The position numbers were made by a program, and so were the translations under genes. A stretch of 64,000 nt of DNA. Origin: Diphasiastrum complanatum (taxonomy: Eukaryota; Streptophyta; Lycopodiopsida; Lycopodiales; Lycopodiaceae). The DNA lies in the NCBI GenBank assembly GCA_029204225.1, contig CM055110.1, forward strand, positions 39,993,515-40,057,514, given 5' to 3'. Below the pieces are notes generated by a model. That model had not been told where the DNA came from, did no database searches, and worked only from the letters and a program-made list of their open reading frames with translations. Shown here one piece after another: positions 22,554 to 33,258 of this stretch (position 1 is its first letter; each line of letters begins with the position of its first letter).

Positions 22554-23926
22554 ATGGCAAGGAGACCCAATTCTACAATCGAGTCTGTGATTCTTTACAA
22601 TGAGAAAGACGAAGCTGATAACTGGAAGCCAACAAAATATATGAAGAATTCATGGGTATTGCTGCATCCATCATCAAAGGGCAATTTTCGACAAAAGAAA
22701 AGAGCAAAAATGACTTACAAATCTTATTGGAAAGCAAAAATTTTGGAGTTTAAGACTATCCCGGGAGGTCAATCGATATCAGAAGTCTTAGTACAACATG
22801 TATATATGCATTCAAAAATCAAAGTACATGATATCAATCCTCATGATCATCAAAAATATAATTATAAGTATATCAAAACATATGCATTCTACAGCAATCA
22901 TAGGTGATTTTCTTTATTGATGCTCTTCAGATTATGATTTAAATGCTTCAACATTGTTATTTTCTTTCAGATTTATATCCATCATGCATAAGTGAATGGG
23001 AGCCCGCAAAATCACTTGTAGGAATATTAGACGTGATTCACTCTGATGTTGGAAAGTTGTAATACAGAGGAAGAAGTCCAAAGGAACTTGCAGATTGTGG
23101 TATCTATTTTTATGAATCTTTATATACGCTACAAATAGTTGGAGGTTTTGGCAAGCTCGAAGCGATACCATTGCCTAGTTTTCAAAGTGATGAGTGGCCT
23201 ACTCCTGATAGCATTGTTTCTGAATCCTTGAGATGCAAGCTACTCATTGATATTAAAAATGCTATGAAGATAAGCACATGCTCGAAAATTGTTCACCTAA
23301 GTTGGTTTATCTCATTACATATATTTGTTGATTTTTTCTCAAGTGCTAATGTTCTTAGGACACCAACTTTATTTGTTTGCAAGGATTTATCATATGAGAC
23401 TTTGTCAGATTGCATGGATCAAGGCTGGGATAGTAAAACAAATAATGACATAGAATGCAGGATTAAAAAGTCCTCAATGATCTTTCGTTATCATATCAAA
23501 AAGCAAATGCTCAGTCTCACATTTAGCTACCAGAGATACAAGAAAATTGAAGGTACATGGCTACCACTGGATCAAGACTTTGAACTAAATGGTCACACAA
23601 ACCGAATGGAGATAAGCATTATTTACAATGAGGAATATTTGACTACGGTTGAGGTGGAAGAGCATTGGAAGCTTGACTTTATTAGAACAGAGCTCATGCT
23701 ATTACAAACCAATCTACCAACATATTTCAGATTTATCATCAACGGAAGACTCGTAAGTACTTTATGTTTATTTCCATTTCAAAATAGAACAAATAAATAG
23801 AAAATGTCATCATTTACAATTGCACATTCACTAATATTTGTCATGTCACAGATGCGAAAAAGACAGGAGCTGATAATGTGCTGCAAAGATCTACCTACAA
23901 CAATCACCATTGTGAGAGAACACTAG
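22554..23926 (+). pseudogene. Decayed multi-exon gene, weakly BAH-like N-terminal part
   Basis: Candidate start 22,554 (MARRPNSTIE). Exon 1 runs to about 22,903 with an AG|GTGATT donor. A good acceptor (TTTTCTTTCAG) ends at 22,970. A long exon reaches 23,752 with a perfect GTAAGT donor, the acceptor GTCACAG ends at 23,851, and the last exon ends at TAG 23,924-23,926. The 23,752/23,852 junction keeps frame (INGRL then MRKRQELIM). The first junction does not match phase, and an in-frame TAA lies at 23,060-23,062, so it is broken. Exon 1 has SYWKAKILEF, then EVLVQHVYMHS and YAFYSNH, a pattern reminiscent of BAH domains; this is weak. The C-terminus (LPTYFRFIINGRL, then RKRQE) suggests a small alpha/beta domain I cannot name. 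It is convergent with the H3-Ulp1 gene, with about 195 bp between stops. Confidence 0.55.
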
Positions 23927-24121
23927 TTTCAAATAAACTTTAGTAAAATTCTGTGTATACACTCTTTCATTCAATAAATGAAAGCCCAAGTTGGGCATCA
24001 GTACATGTATTTTGTGCTCCCAAATTCATAAAATGGAGCATTATTTGATATATCAATGTTTATTTATCTATGAATTCTATACATGTATTTTTGTTCTATG
24101 CTATCTGTATTTGTTCTGATC

Positions 24122-25880
24122 TTAATTTGGTATAACTACATCATCCTTTGCACCATTATCAATAACGGGAGGCTGAAGCCTTACCCTAGCTAGTATACTC
24201 AGGATAATTTCTTGTCTAAATCTGTACACCTGGCTTGATGTGTACTCAGAAAGTATAAACTGCAAGATAGAACATTCATGTATTAGTAATGGCTAAAAAC
24301 ATCAATAAAATAGAAAACTAATCATGATTCCAAAAATAAGAATAAACAGAATTTATTACCTTAGAAATATCAACATCTTCCTGAAGGTTGAACCACTCAA
24401 AAAATAACTTGGCATTGTATAATGTGTACCACCCACAACTGAATGAATCATTTTGCTGAGGTGACTGCAAAAAAAGTTAGCACACAAGAAATCAATTATG
24501 AAACATAATGAATTAGAATGAAACAAATACATTAGAATACTGATTTCAAAATACTATTAAGAAAGACAAAATTTACCTCCAAACTGACAATCTGCCAGTC
24601 CACTAAATGGGGAACATCTGTAGGAATATATTTACTTAAATATGTAAGGTAAATATCTACATCCTTATGCGTATTGCTCGTCGAATTCATCTTGACACAA
24701 AAACCTTTAATACTATTATCTATAGATCTCTAAATAGTAATCACGTTTAAACTCCAGTGGTCACTGCAAAATAAGATTGAAATTTCTTTAGCTGCAATTC
24801 TAAAAACTATTTCCATTGACAATGCCAATGTTAATGCATAAAACAAGAAGAAGCATTTAGTATATCTTACTTGGTATGATAAGGGATGAGCAAATATTTT
24901 GTTGTTTGTGTGAATCCACTAGTTAGACACTGTGACAATGTGTCATTATTCTCCTTGAAGGCCAGAAGCAAAAAATTACTCAGCACCAACAACTCATTGG
25001 ATGAATATCTTGCAATGTCATATTGCAACAGTGTAAGCCCGGACCCTATCACAGGATCACTGATAGAAGCTCGTCTGTCTTTGAGATCCAAACAATCAAG
25101 AACTCTATAATTTATACTAAAATCAAGTTCATCTAGTCTAAAACAAAAAGGAGTACCAATTGTATCTATAGCATCGGATATGTCCTTCTCAAATTTAAGA
25201 TAGTCATCGGAATCTATATATGTATAAATTATTGAGGGAGGAGGAGGAGGTGAATGTGTAGTATCTACAGGGATTGAAGGGGTATCCAAAATAGATGTAG
25301 CTATATTTACAACAGTATCAAGAGCAGCGTTATCTACAATTGATTTCGGGTTAGCGTTTAGGGTTTCTGTGGTGCCTACCCTCCTTACTTTCTTCGGAGC
25401 TCTCTTGGGTGTTGTCTGCTTCCTAGGTCTCTTGGTAGGAAGATCAGTCCTATCTAGAGGAGTTGGTCTGGGAGCAGCAGGCTGAGCTACATGCAATTTG
25501 CAAAACCTCTCCCTCATTCTCATCAGGAGTTGAAAATCCTTGGGCATTATGGTGACTCTCTTGGAATGGATCGCTAGCAAAAATGAATCTTCGAAAAACA
25601 GGCTTATGTAATCTTTAGCAGCCTCCTGAAGGCACTAAAGAGCACTAGGTGTGAATCTAATCAACTGTTTGAGATCATTTCTAGTTATGTTTTGGACAGC
25701 ACGGTAGAATGGAGCTCTTGGAATCAATAGAGCAATGGATCTCTGATACTTATGTATCTCAGAAAGCCACCTGCTGCGGTTGAACGTTCTAGGTCTGGCA
25801 GGAGGTGTAATGGCAACCGTAGAAGCTGAGGATGAGCCAACAGAGAAGGAGGCCCTCCTTGTCTGCTTTCTCCTATCCAT
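24122..25880 (-). pseudogene. CENH3-like histone H3 fold fused to Ulp1/SENP-type protease
   Basis: Four exons: 25,880-24,871; 24,763-24,577; 24,464-24,360; 24,259-24,122. All introns are GT-AG and all phases agree, giving about 479 codons. N-terminus MDRRKQTRRASFS recalls an H3 tail. RWLSEIHKYQRS, LLIPRAPFYRAV, RFTPSAL-stop-CLQEA and [16 protein letters not shown] follow the H3 fold; the LLIP.A.F wording is closest to CENH3. A basic linker ([18 protein letters not shown]) and a Pro/Thr-rich stretch follow. The C-terminus has [20 protein letters not shown] (catalytic His), an Asp in RSIDNS, and SPQQNDSFSCGWYTLY (Gln and catalytic Cys), the Ulp1 order, with a final LSILARVRLQPP helix. Two in-frame TAG codons (25,637-25,635 and 24,732-24,730) mean this copy is probably a pseudogene. 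A partial copy is at 63,379-64,000. The Ulp1 assignment is strong and the H3 assignment is strong; fusion into one transcript is inferred from a shared frame and splice phase. Confidence 0.8.
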
Positions 25881-26710
25881 GGATGTGTACTATGGGATAG
25901 TGGACTTGTGCGTGACGGCTAGGATGAGCAGGGAAAGATGATAAAGCACCCACAGAAGACCGATATGTACGGACAAAATGTACGGTATATCGGACCTATG
26001 CGAGCTGATTACAAGAGAGATAGATTAGTATTGAAGAAAGATGCACAAGTGCGATACAAGGAGACACGTAGGCAGATGTATCGGACCTGTGCGCATGGAA
26101 GGTGTTAGGAAGAATATCGATTGCGAAGGATGCGCAAAAGTGCGATATGTGGAGCAAAAAAAAAGTGAAAAAAATTCATCGAAGTTTGTGATTTTATATC
26201 GCAATTCGCACGTGCGAAAGAACGTCCTGTCACACGTGTGAGACTTGTACAGTCCAATGCAAAAGCGACACGTGTCACCCTGTCACTTTATACATGTGGG
26301 ATTTGTACGAACGAATGTGCGAGCGACATGTGTTGTCGAACAAATGAATGAACACGAGACACACGTACAGTTGTCATTTCACACGTGTCCAGGTGTCACC
26401 TCACACATGCCAGTTTCTGTAGTCCAATTGAAAGTAGACACGTGTCCTTTGACCGTTGCCACACATGCAAAAATTTAGTATAAAAGGCACGAAACCCAAT
26501 TAATTTTTTACTTTTGTCGTTCTCGAAATTTGTGGCATATCGGTCTTGTGCGCGCGCATTGTTGTCTGTTTGCTTCCAACGCTACCTACTTGCGCACAAG
26601 TGCGATATTCGGTATCAACCCGTCGTACATATCCCTCTTGTGCGCAATCTTGATAGTTAGTTTTGTTTCAGTTCTTCCTCATGCACAAGTGCGATATCTA
26701 CATTATTTCC
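25881..26710. promoter_or_regulatory. Divergent intergenic region with CACGTG palindromes and a repeated ~17-bp motif
   Basis: 830 bp between two divergent start codons. Five CACGTG cores, each in a longer palindrome: 26,205-26,218 (TTCGCACGTGCGAA), 26,231-26,240, 26,267-26,276, 26,381-26,388 and 26,437-26,446. CACGTG is the plant G-box/ABRE core. A motif GCGCACAAGTGCGATAT or close variant occurs directly at 26,043, 26,132, 26,592 and 26,683, and inverted (ATATCGG.C.TGTGCGC type) at 25,987, 26,079, 26,537 and 26,629. A TATA box (TATAAAAGG) at 26,479-26,487 faces the plus-strand gene. A shared bidirectional promoter is an inference. Confidence 0.6.
26479..26487 (+). promoter_or_regulatory. TATA box for the plus-strand gene
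   Basis: TATAAAAGG about 225 bp upstream of the ATG at 26,711, directly after the last CACGTG palindrome. Position and sequence fit a plant core promoter with a fairly long 5' UTR. Confidence 0.5.
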
Positions 26711-27064
26711 ATGGCCTCTTCATCAGGATCCTCACGAGATTCAGGCTTGAGTTCATTTCTTAGTGAATTTGGAATTACTGAAAATCTAGACTACTTCCAT
26801 AGCCTATTCAGGCCATATCTACATGTTTTCAGAACTGCACAACCAAATTCTGACGTATTTTATGAACATTATGTTAGATTCAAATATATGCTTAGTAAGT
26901 CTGTTTTCTCCATAGGTTCACTCCAATACATGTATTATACTGATCTTGTTCATTTCTTTCCAGCTTTCAAACATAGACTAGATAGAATGTTCACCAAATT
27001 GTTTGATCTTTTCAAAAGTAGTTCAACATGTCCTTATTGCAACAAGAAATGTCGATTGGTAGAA
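26711..27064 (+). pseudogene. 5' part of an unrecognised gene with a CPYC zinc-ribbon half-site, split by a gypsy element
   Basis: The ATG at 26,711 is in good context (CCATGGCC) and starts MASSSGSSRDSGLSSFLSEF. The frame runs open up to the gypsy insertion at 27,065. The sequence is rich in Phe/Tyr (YFHSLFRPYLHVF, YEHYVRFKYML, YYTDLVHFFPAFK) and then has STCPYCNKKCRLVE, a C-x2-C...C arrangement that could be half of a zinc ribbon. An upstream Met (26,663) is in frame but out of the better context. I do not recognise the family. Its continuation is at 37,252, past the element. The gypsy insertion alone would inactivate it. Confidence 0.6.
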
Positions 27065-27886
27065 TGTTGGGGGTATTCCCAACACAGTGTAAAAAAAATA
27101 AAATCATCCAATAAAATGTGTTGCGAGGGCATGGCATCCTGCGTGTATAAGCCCATGGCCCAATGAGCACGCAAGTAAAGTTGTAAATAAAATAAACTTG
27201 ACTTGGGCCTTGGAATTAAAAATAAAACTAGAGGCCCAAAGTCATTTTTAAACTTAGAGATTACTTTTTAGAGTTGGGTCCAAATTGGGACTCACATGAA
27301 TCTTGTGATCACCAATGTACTTTTTGTGGACCCTTGGATCAAGTTGGGTCCAAGATGAATGGATAGGATCATTGTGAATATTAGCCAATAGGATTGAGGG
27401 GCAAGGGCCTTTCCCATTTTATAAAAAGACACCATTTGTACACTATTTTCATGCTTAATGAGGAGGAGGAAACTCTACCAATTTTGGAAGAGAAACATCC
27501 TCATTTGCAATTCAATGCTTGCTATTGCTCTTGTTGTTTTCAATTGCTTTCAAGTTCATGCTTTTTTGGTTTCAATAGTTTATGTTTCTCCTTTAGCAAG
27601 TATAATGTGCATTTGAGCTAACCTCCACCCTCCCTCTATCTCTCTCTTCTATCTTCTTTTCCCTCCATCTTTTCTAATCATCCCCTTCCTTTCACCTACA
27701 ATCATGATGAATGTTAGTGTAGAGGAGTAGAGTTAAGGGAGAGTAGTGTTAGTGGTGAGTAGAGTTAAGGGAGAAAGTAGGAAACTAACTAGAAATAGCA
27801 TCTATGCATAGTTAGGTACCTATCCAATGATCTAACCCTTGTTGACAGACGGGAGGGCTATACTACGCAAGACCTTTGACCCTACA
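27065..27886 (+). repeat. 5' LTR of the gypsy element
   Basis: 822 bp, TG...CA. It contains a CCAAT box near 27,385 and a TATA box (TATAAAAAG) at 27,420-27,428. The 75-aa frame inside it also occurs in the other LTR and is not a gene. Confidence 0.95.
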
Positions 27887-27887
27887 G

Positions 27888-27905
27888 TGGCACTGTTGCC
27901 GGGGA
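27888..27905 (+). promoter_or_regulatory. Primer-binding site of the gypsy element
   Basis: TGGCACTGTTGCCGGGGA one base after the LTR end. Athila/Tat elements typically carry TGGCGCCGTTGCCGGGGA here; two bases differ. Confidence 0.85.
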
Positions 27906-28750
27906 TAGGTTTCCACTAACTAATTTAGCTGCATTTTAGCTATTTTCTTGCTTTTTAGGGTAGTTTTAGGTAGAGTTTTGGGTGTTTAGAGTTAGTTTTC
28001 TGTATTTTTTTGTGTTTGGAATGTTCACAGCCAGTGGAAGAGGTGTGAGAGGGTAGAGGAGGTCCTGAACAACCTCTAAGGGCTTGAAACCCAAAAAACA
28101 CACCAATCTGTATTTTGGAGAGAAAAAGAGCCTAAAATCTCATCAGATTTTTATATCTCAAGAATCAGTGAGAATTAACCCTTGCATGACAAGCAGCAGC
28201 TCCAGGGTACTGTCTCAGACCTACATAGAAGCCTGCAAGAGTTAGTTCCAAGCAGATTGTAAAAATCAGAGAAAAATCAAAAAAAATTCAAAAAACCCTT
28301 GAAAAAATTCAAATCTTCATAAGAATTCTCGCAAAGCCCTCTGAAGTTTTATCTCAGTGAGACCAGGACACAGAGAAGCTTGCGAGAGTTCCCAGTGAAA
28401 AAAAGATGGGAAAGTACAAGTGAACCCTCGCAGACAGCAAAATTTTCAGTTCTAGTGGTCAAGAACTCTCACAGAGGATTTTGAAGTTTCATCTCAGTGA
28501 GACAAGGACACAGAAGAGCTTGCAAGAATTAGTCTGATTCCAGTGAGCAGAAAATTGGATTTAAGTGTGAAAAAATCACTAAAAAGTGAAGATCCAACAA
28601 ATCCTTCCAGTAAGAACTCTCGTAGACCCTCTTAATCGATTCAGAATCGCACAAGAGAATCCTTGCAGACTAGATCAGTGGAAAGATCTGCATCAGATCC
28701 AGCTACTGTCAAAATCTCAGGTCAATTAGTGCAAGGAGTAAAAACAGTAG

Positions 28751-29035
28751 ATGGAGCAACTTACGGCACAGTTTGACCAAAAACTGAAAGTCTTACAAGG
28801 AGCTATAGCAGTAATGCCACATCAACCGGAACCAAACCAACTGCAGTATCCAAGATGGGAGAATGTATGGTGTTCAGTGTGCACGCAAAACCATACAACG
28901 AATGAGTGTCCAGTCCTAAAGCAAAATCTTAGACTGACACATAGATTATGCCATCTGTGCAATGCAACATCGCACGATATGACATTTTGCCCGTTCAATT
29001 TCCGGATTGTTCAACAGAAAAGAAGTCCTTATTAG
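28751..29035 (+). pseudogene. Gypsy Gag fragment with cysteine motifs
   Basis: A 94-aa frame starting MEQLTAQFDQKLKVLQGAI. It has WCSVC...H...C and LCHLC...H...C arrangements, i.e. two zinc-knuckle-like C-x2-C-x(n)-H-x(n)-C units. It lies after an approximately 850-bp leader (27,906-28,750) that shows no coding homology. It is probably the surviving nucleocapsid part of Gag, with the capsid region lost. Confidence 0.6.
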
Positions 29036-29239
29036 AATTCTTATCCTTACCATCAAGGGGCACCCAACACAACACCAAGGTACAGCGCACCAAATCAACC
29101 ATAGCGTAAGGCCTTACGTGCTCCACCAGGGCCAGCCAATCAACAAGTGGCCCATGTAAACCTGACAACAACGGAACCAGAGATGCAAATGCCACCTCAG
29201 CCTGAGTAGCAGCAATGGTACGGACCGGATGAACCATTT

Positions 29240-29527
29240 ATGGATCCTTCCATAAATGAATATATCGCGGCCTATGCAACTCAAACTCAGCGTCAAGGCG
29301 GAAGAAACTACGGCTGCTATGGATGCGGCGAAGGACACAGAATTGCAGAATGTCCCTACAAGGGACAATATACATCCTTCTGCCGAGAATACAGTTATGG
29401 ACATTGTTACAAGAATTGTCCATTTAAACCTGGAACTAGTGCACCTTTTAACTTCATTGCAATACAACAACCAACAGTTCTAGCAGGATGCCATCGGAAG
29501 GACGACAATTCCACGCTCATGTGTTAG
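29240..29527 (+). pseudogene. Gypsy Gag zinc-knuckle region
   Basis: A 95-aa frame with GCYGCGEGHRIAECPYKG (perfect CCHC knuckle) followed by a second cysteine cluster (FCREYSYGHCYKNCPFK). It continues the Gag reading after stops between 29,035 and 29,240. Confidence 0.65.
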
Positions 29528-29784
29528 CTGTTATGTGAGCGCAGAAGAGGAAGGAAGTGGCTCCCTCACCACCACCATCGGTCACTGACGACCATCCCTC
29601 AACTTCACTGCCATATTCGAATGTGAGGGAAGAAAGAAGACAGTACCAGAAAATAAGACACTGGGTATAGAAAGCACAAGCGGCGAAAAAAGAGCAAGAA
29701 AGAGATAATCCTACGGAACCTTCAGTTGGCGTCGAACGGGAACCGCAAATGGGCTCACCACTGTGAACTGATTAGAATGATCAG

Positions 29785-30780
29785 TTGCACGAACATGAAC
29801 CACCTTTTCACATGGTGGAGCCCGAGGAACCACGCACTGAAAGGCTTGCACTTTTACTGCCAAGTCGTGTTAGTTTACCACTCGGAGAACTACTACGAAT
29901 TGCACCACAAGTGAAAAGCCTTCTAGCTGAATGGGCCAAAGCGAATGAGGATCCAGTACCGCCTGAGCCCATATATTGTACAAGCTATGAAGAAACAAAT
30001 AATGTCCTTTACATTGGAGCAGCATGGGAAAGTGAGGAACACAACATCACTTTGCCAATCAAACACAAGAGATACGAGGACGAGGCGACAATGGTAGATG
30101 GAGAATCAGGTGTCAATTTGATCTCCACTACTTTGTATGAAAAATGGGATCTACAAGGATTGAAGCCAGCAAGATTCGCCATCAAACTAGCAGATCAATC
30201 TTGTGTGAAACCAAAAGGTGTAGTTGCCGATATCCCTATAAAGATAGCGGGCATGCAGTTTGTGATTACTTTTATAGTCATGGATATACCTAAATCCCCA
30301 TATGCATACCATGTTTTACTGGGAAGACCATGGTTGAGGACTGCGCAAGTAGTACACAACTGGGGTACGGGAAAACTCACCTTCGAGAATAGAGAGCAGG
30401 CTGTAAAGGTTTATCCAACCACATGGGTGGTGAAACCTATTGCACCCAAAGCTGATGACGAATCATCCACAACAGATCACACGATTGATCGCCCAAGGGC
30501 AGCCAAGGGGGGCCACTATCATTCAGAGACGAATGTCGTGATATGGATGGATGCATTAGCAACTATTGACTGCCAGGCATGTCAATATGAATCAAATCCA
30601 GAACCTAGTACATCTTCACCCAAGTTTTACACTATGGACACACCCATCACATTTGGGATGAATATGATAAACGTAGCATGGCTGTCAGTGGAACCTATTG
30701 AGAACCCAGTGGATGATGATTTGGTCCCTTGGCAACATGCTCTAACTTATAATAAAGAGATTGAACTGACTGATGAATAG
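29785..30780 (+). pseudogene. Gypsy retropepsin region
   Basis: A 331-aa frame. The catalytic loop reads VDGESGVNLIS where Athila/Tat proteases have VDGGAxxN/DSGAxxN, so the active-site turn looks altered. The flap and C-terminal Gly-containing segment (YHVLLGRPWLR near 190-200) is typical. The following TGKLTFENREQAVKVYPTTW fits the pre-RT region. The frame then runs into an acidic linker and stops at 30,780. A further linker frame (30,796-31,224, Lys/Ser-rich) precedes the integrase. No RT motif such as a YxDD box occurs. Confidence 0.75.
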
Positions 30781-31299
30781 GTCCTACTACACCACATGGA
30801 CCCAGATCGTTACGGAATCAGGAAAGTACCAGCTCAACCACCACAAAAGTCTACTATGGCGAAGGTCTCAAGGATCGATCCACCCAAGGCACCTGCGAAT
30901 AAGAAGAATCAGTTGCAGCAGCGCTACAACCAGGTGATCCATTGGAGTGATCTACCCGATGAGGCGATAGCTACAGTGGATGTGGATATTCACAACCATG
31001 AGGCGAATGTCACGACAGTCGTAATGAAGGACAACAAGGACGAATCCACCAAGATGACAAAAAAGAGCAAAAATAAAGTATTGGAATCCTTGAAGTCAAT
31101 CAAGTTGGACTCAGATATAGCGTCATCTTCTACACAGGTGACAGAAAATCAAAAAATGACCAGTCGGGCTAAGATATATGCTGAAAGAGGAATCTCGACG
31201 AGCGTCAATTCACGAGATGCCTAAGACTTTCAAGAACTGATGTGCGCAAAAGGGCAAGGAGACTAACGAGATTAAATTACGACTTACTACACCCAGTCT

Positions 31300-32174
31300 T
31301 AGCCCAAGCACCATTCAAAAAGTGGAGATTGGATGACATTGGTCCAATTCACCCTACAGCAAGGAGTTCCTAGGCTCGATACATAATCATAGCCACAGAC
31401 TACCTCACCAAATGGGTTGAAGCCAATGCAGTAAGAGTAGCTGATGCTAGGACCACTGCCAAGTTCCTTTATGAAAATATCATTATACGCTTCGGATGCT
31501 CGGTGGAACAAGGTAGCGATCGCGAAAGCCATTTCATCAACGAGACCATCAAGGTCCTGTTGGAGGAATTTCGTGATCCATAGAACCAGTACGCCTTATT
31601 ATCCTCCTGGTAATGGGCAAGCAGAATCATCCAATAAGATCATGTGTAGCGTGCTCACAAAAACAGTTGAAGCTAGCATATCAGATTGGGAACATAAGTT
31701 GCATGCTGTACTGTGGGCATTCAGGACAACATATAGAGGAAGAACTGATCAAACTCCCTTCCAATTGGTATATGGTCAGGATGCTGTAATGCCTTAGAGT
31801 TTTTAGTTTTTTCATTAAGGATTGCCACCACGCAACGTCTTAATGAGTCCAAATCTCTACAACTATGCCACGAAGCTCTGCATAAACTTTGTGAAACACG
31901 CTTACTAGTTGTGCACGCACTGGCAGCTCAAAAGGAAAGATGCAAGGCATGGCATGATCATAGGTTACAAAAGAAGGATCTTTGCTCCGGAGATCTGGTC
32001 CTAATGTATAAAACCAAGGCGATCAAGGAAAAGTTAAAATTCACAGGCGAAGGTGCTTATAGGATCAAGAAAATTCTTAATCATGGAGCCGTGAATTTGG
32101 AAAATCTAGATGGGACACCATTCGATACACCCATCAACGGTAGCCGGTTGCACAAATACTGGCCACCGCAGTAA
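31300..32174 (+). pseudogene. Gypsy integrase core and C-terminal domain, multiple frames
   Basis: Core motifs in order: KKWRLDDIGPIHP (first Asp), ATDYLTKWVEANAV, SDRESHFINE (second Asp) near 31,530, then in another frame PYYPPGNGQAESSNK (catalytic Glu) at about 31,610. It continues to FRTTYRGRTDQTPFQLVYGQ. A C-terminal part (31,911-32,174) has GDLVLMYKTKAIKEKL, then GAYRIKKILNHGAVNLENLDG, the GPY/F-like module of Athila/Tat integrases. Stops at about 31,372, 31,582 and 31,797 break it. The N-terminal HHCC zinc finger is missing. Confidence 0.8.
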
Positions 32175-33258
32175 GATAGATCTAGATTGGCGATGACACG
32201 TTACAAAAAGCTATTCTACTAAACCATCACCGCTAGATCTAAGAAGGTCAAGCCAAATCAAGCTAGATCCATCTAGATTCAGCCAGATCTGGCAAGATCG
32301 GAAAAATCCATCAGGATCCATATCCAGATAGGATCAAGAAGGAAACAGATCATCAGACTAACTGATGGATCTACTACCAAGTATCCATCAGAATTTCCAG
32401 AGAACCACCAACAGTCAGATCAAGCATGGATGAAGTTGATTACCAATTTACAAAAGTTAAAAATCAGAACATCTCGAGATCTCATCTAAAAACACTCTGA
32501 AAGAGCACTTTTTTCATGATTTTTTGGGATCCCCTGGGAGAGAGCTCTTGAAACTTGGACAGTCACCAGATTTGACCCAGATGCATCCATAAAAATCTCT
32601 GTGAGAGTTCTTGATGGAGGAATCATCATTTTTTAGTGTAAGCGAGAGTTCTCAAAAGCTAAATTTTTAGAACCCTCGCAAAGCCTCAAGATCATCTTAC
32701 CAACCCTCGCAATGTGTCTAAATGAAATCAGAGCAGTAAAATTAGTCTGCCTACATGGTTTGATCTTTAAAATCCAATCACAGGGACAAGTTGTGCAAGA
32801 GATCACTTCCTGCAAGAGTTGAACCCTTGCAGACAGCCTAAACCCTCGCAAAACCTTCGCATAACAGACAAATCACGTTAGGAACTCTCGCAAACTTCCC
32901 TAAGGTCTTAGAATTTTGTGAAGAAGGTGCCTGCCAAAATTTGGGTGGAACTAAACAAGGGAAAGTGGATTTCACCTAATACGCACTCTAAATTTCGCTA
33001 TATAAGGGCTGAATTTGAGTCATTTGTCACCTTTGCTAGCGAAGCTCTGCCGAAATTTATACTGAAATTACCAAGTTCTTTGTTTGCAACTAAACTTTCT
33101 ACCAGCTATCATCTGATCATACTGAACACCGATCTGCGCTCTGAACTACACTTCTTGTCATCCAACACTCGTTATTCACAGTTTTCTGCCGCTTCCACAC
33201 CCTTTTCCATTTTCCACCATTTTTTCTATTTTTCTGTCCTCTAATCATCACTGCTAAC

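Noticed and set aside
22554-22903. Calling the first exon a definite BAH domain
   Set aside because: Only a few aligned residues (WKAKILEF, VLVQ.VY, YAFYSNH) support it; kept as a weak resemblance.
24730-25637. TAG recoding (suppressor tRNA or readthrough) in the H3-Ulp1 gene
   Set aside because: No sign of a readthrough context or of an alternative code; decay of a multicopy gene is simpler, and neighbouring genes have frameshifts too.
27394-27621. 75-aa ORF that recurs unchanged at 36,759-36,986
   Set aside because: It lies in the two LTRs of the gypsy element, so identity comes from LTR duplication and not from coding constraint.
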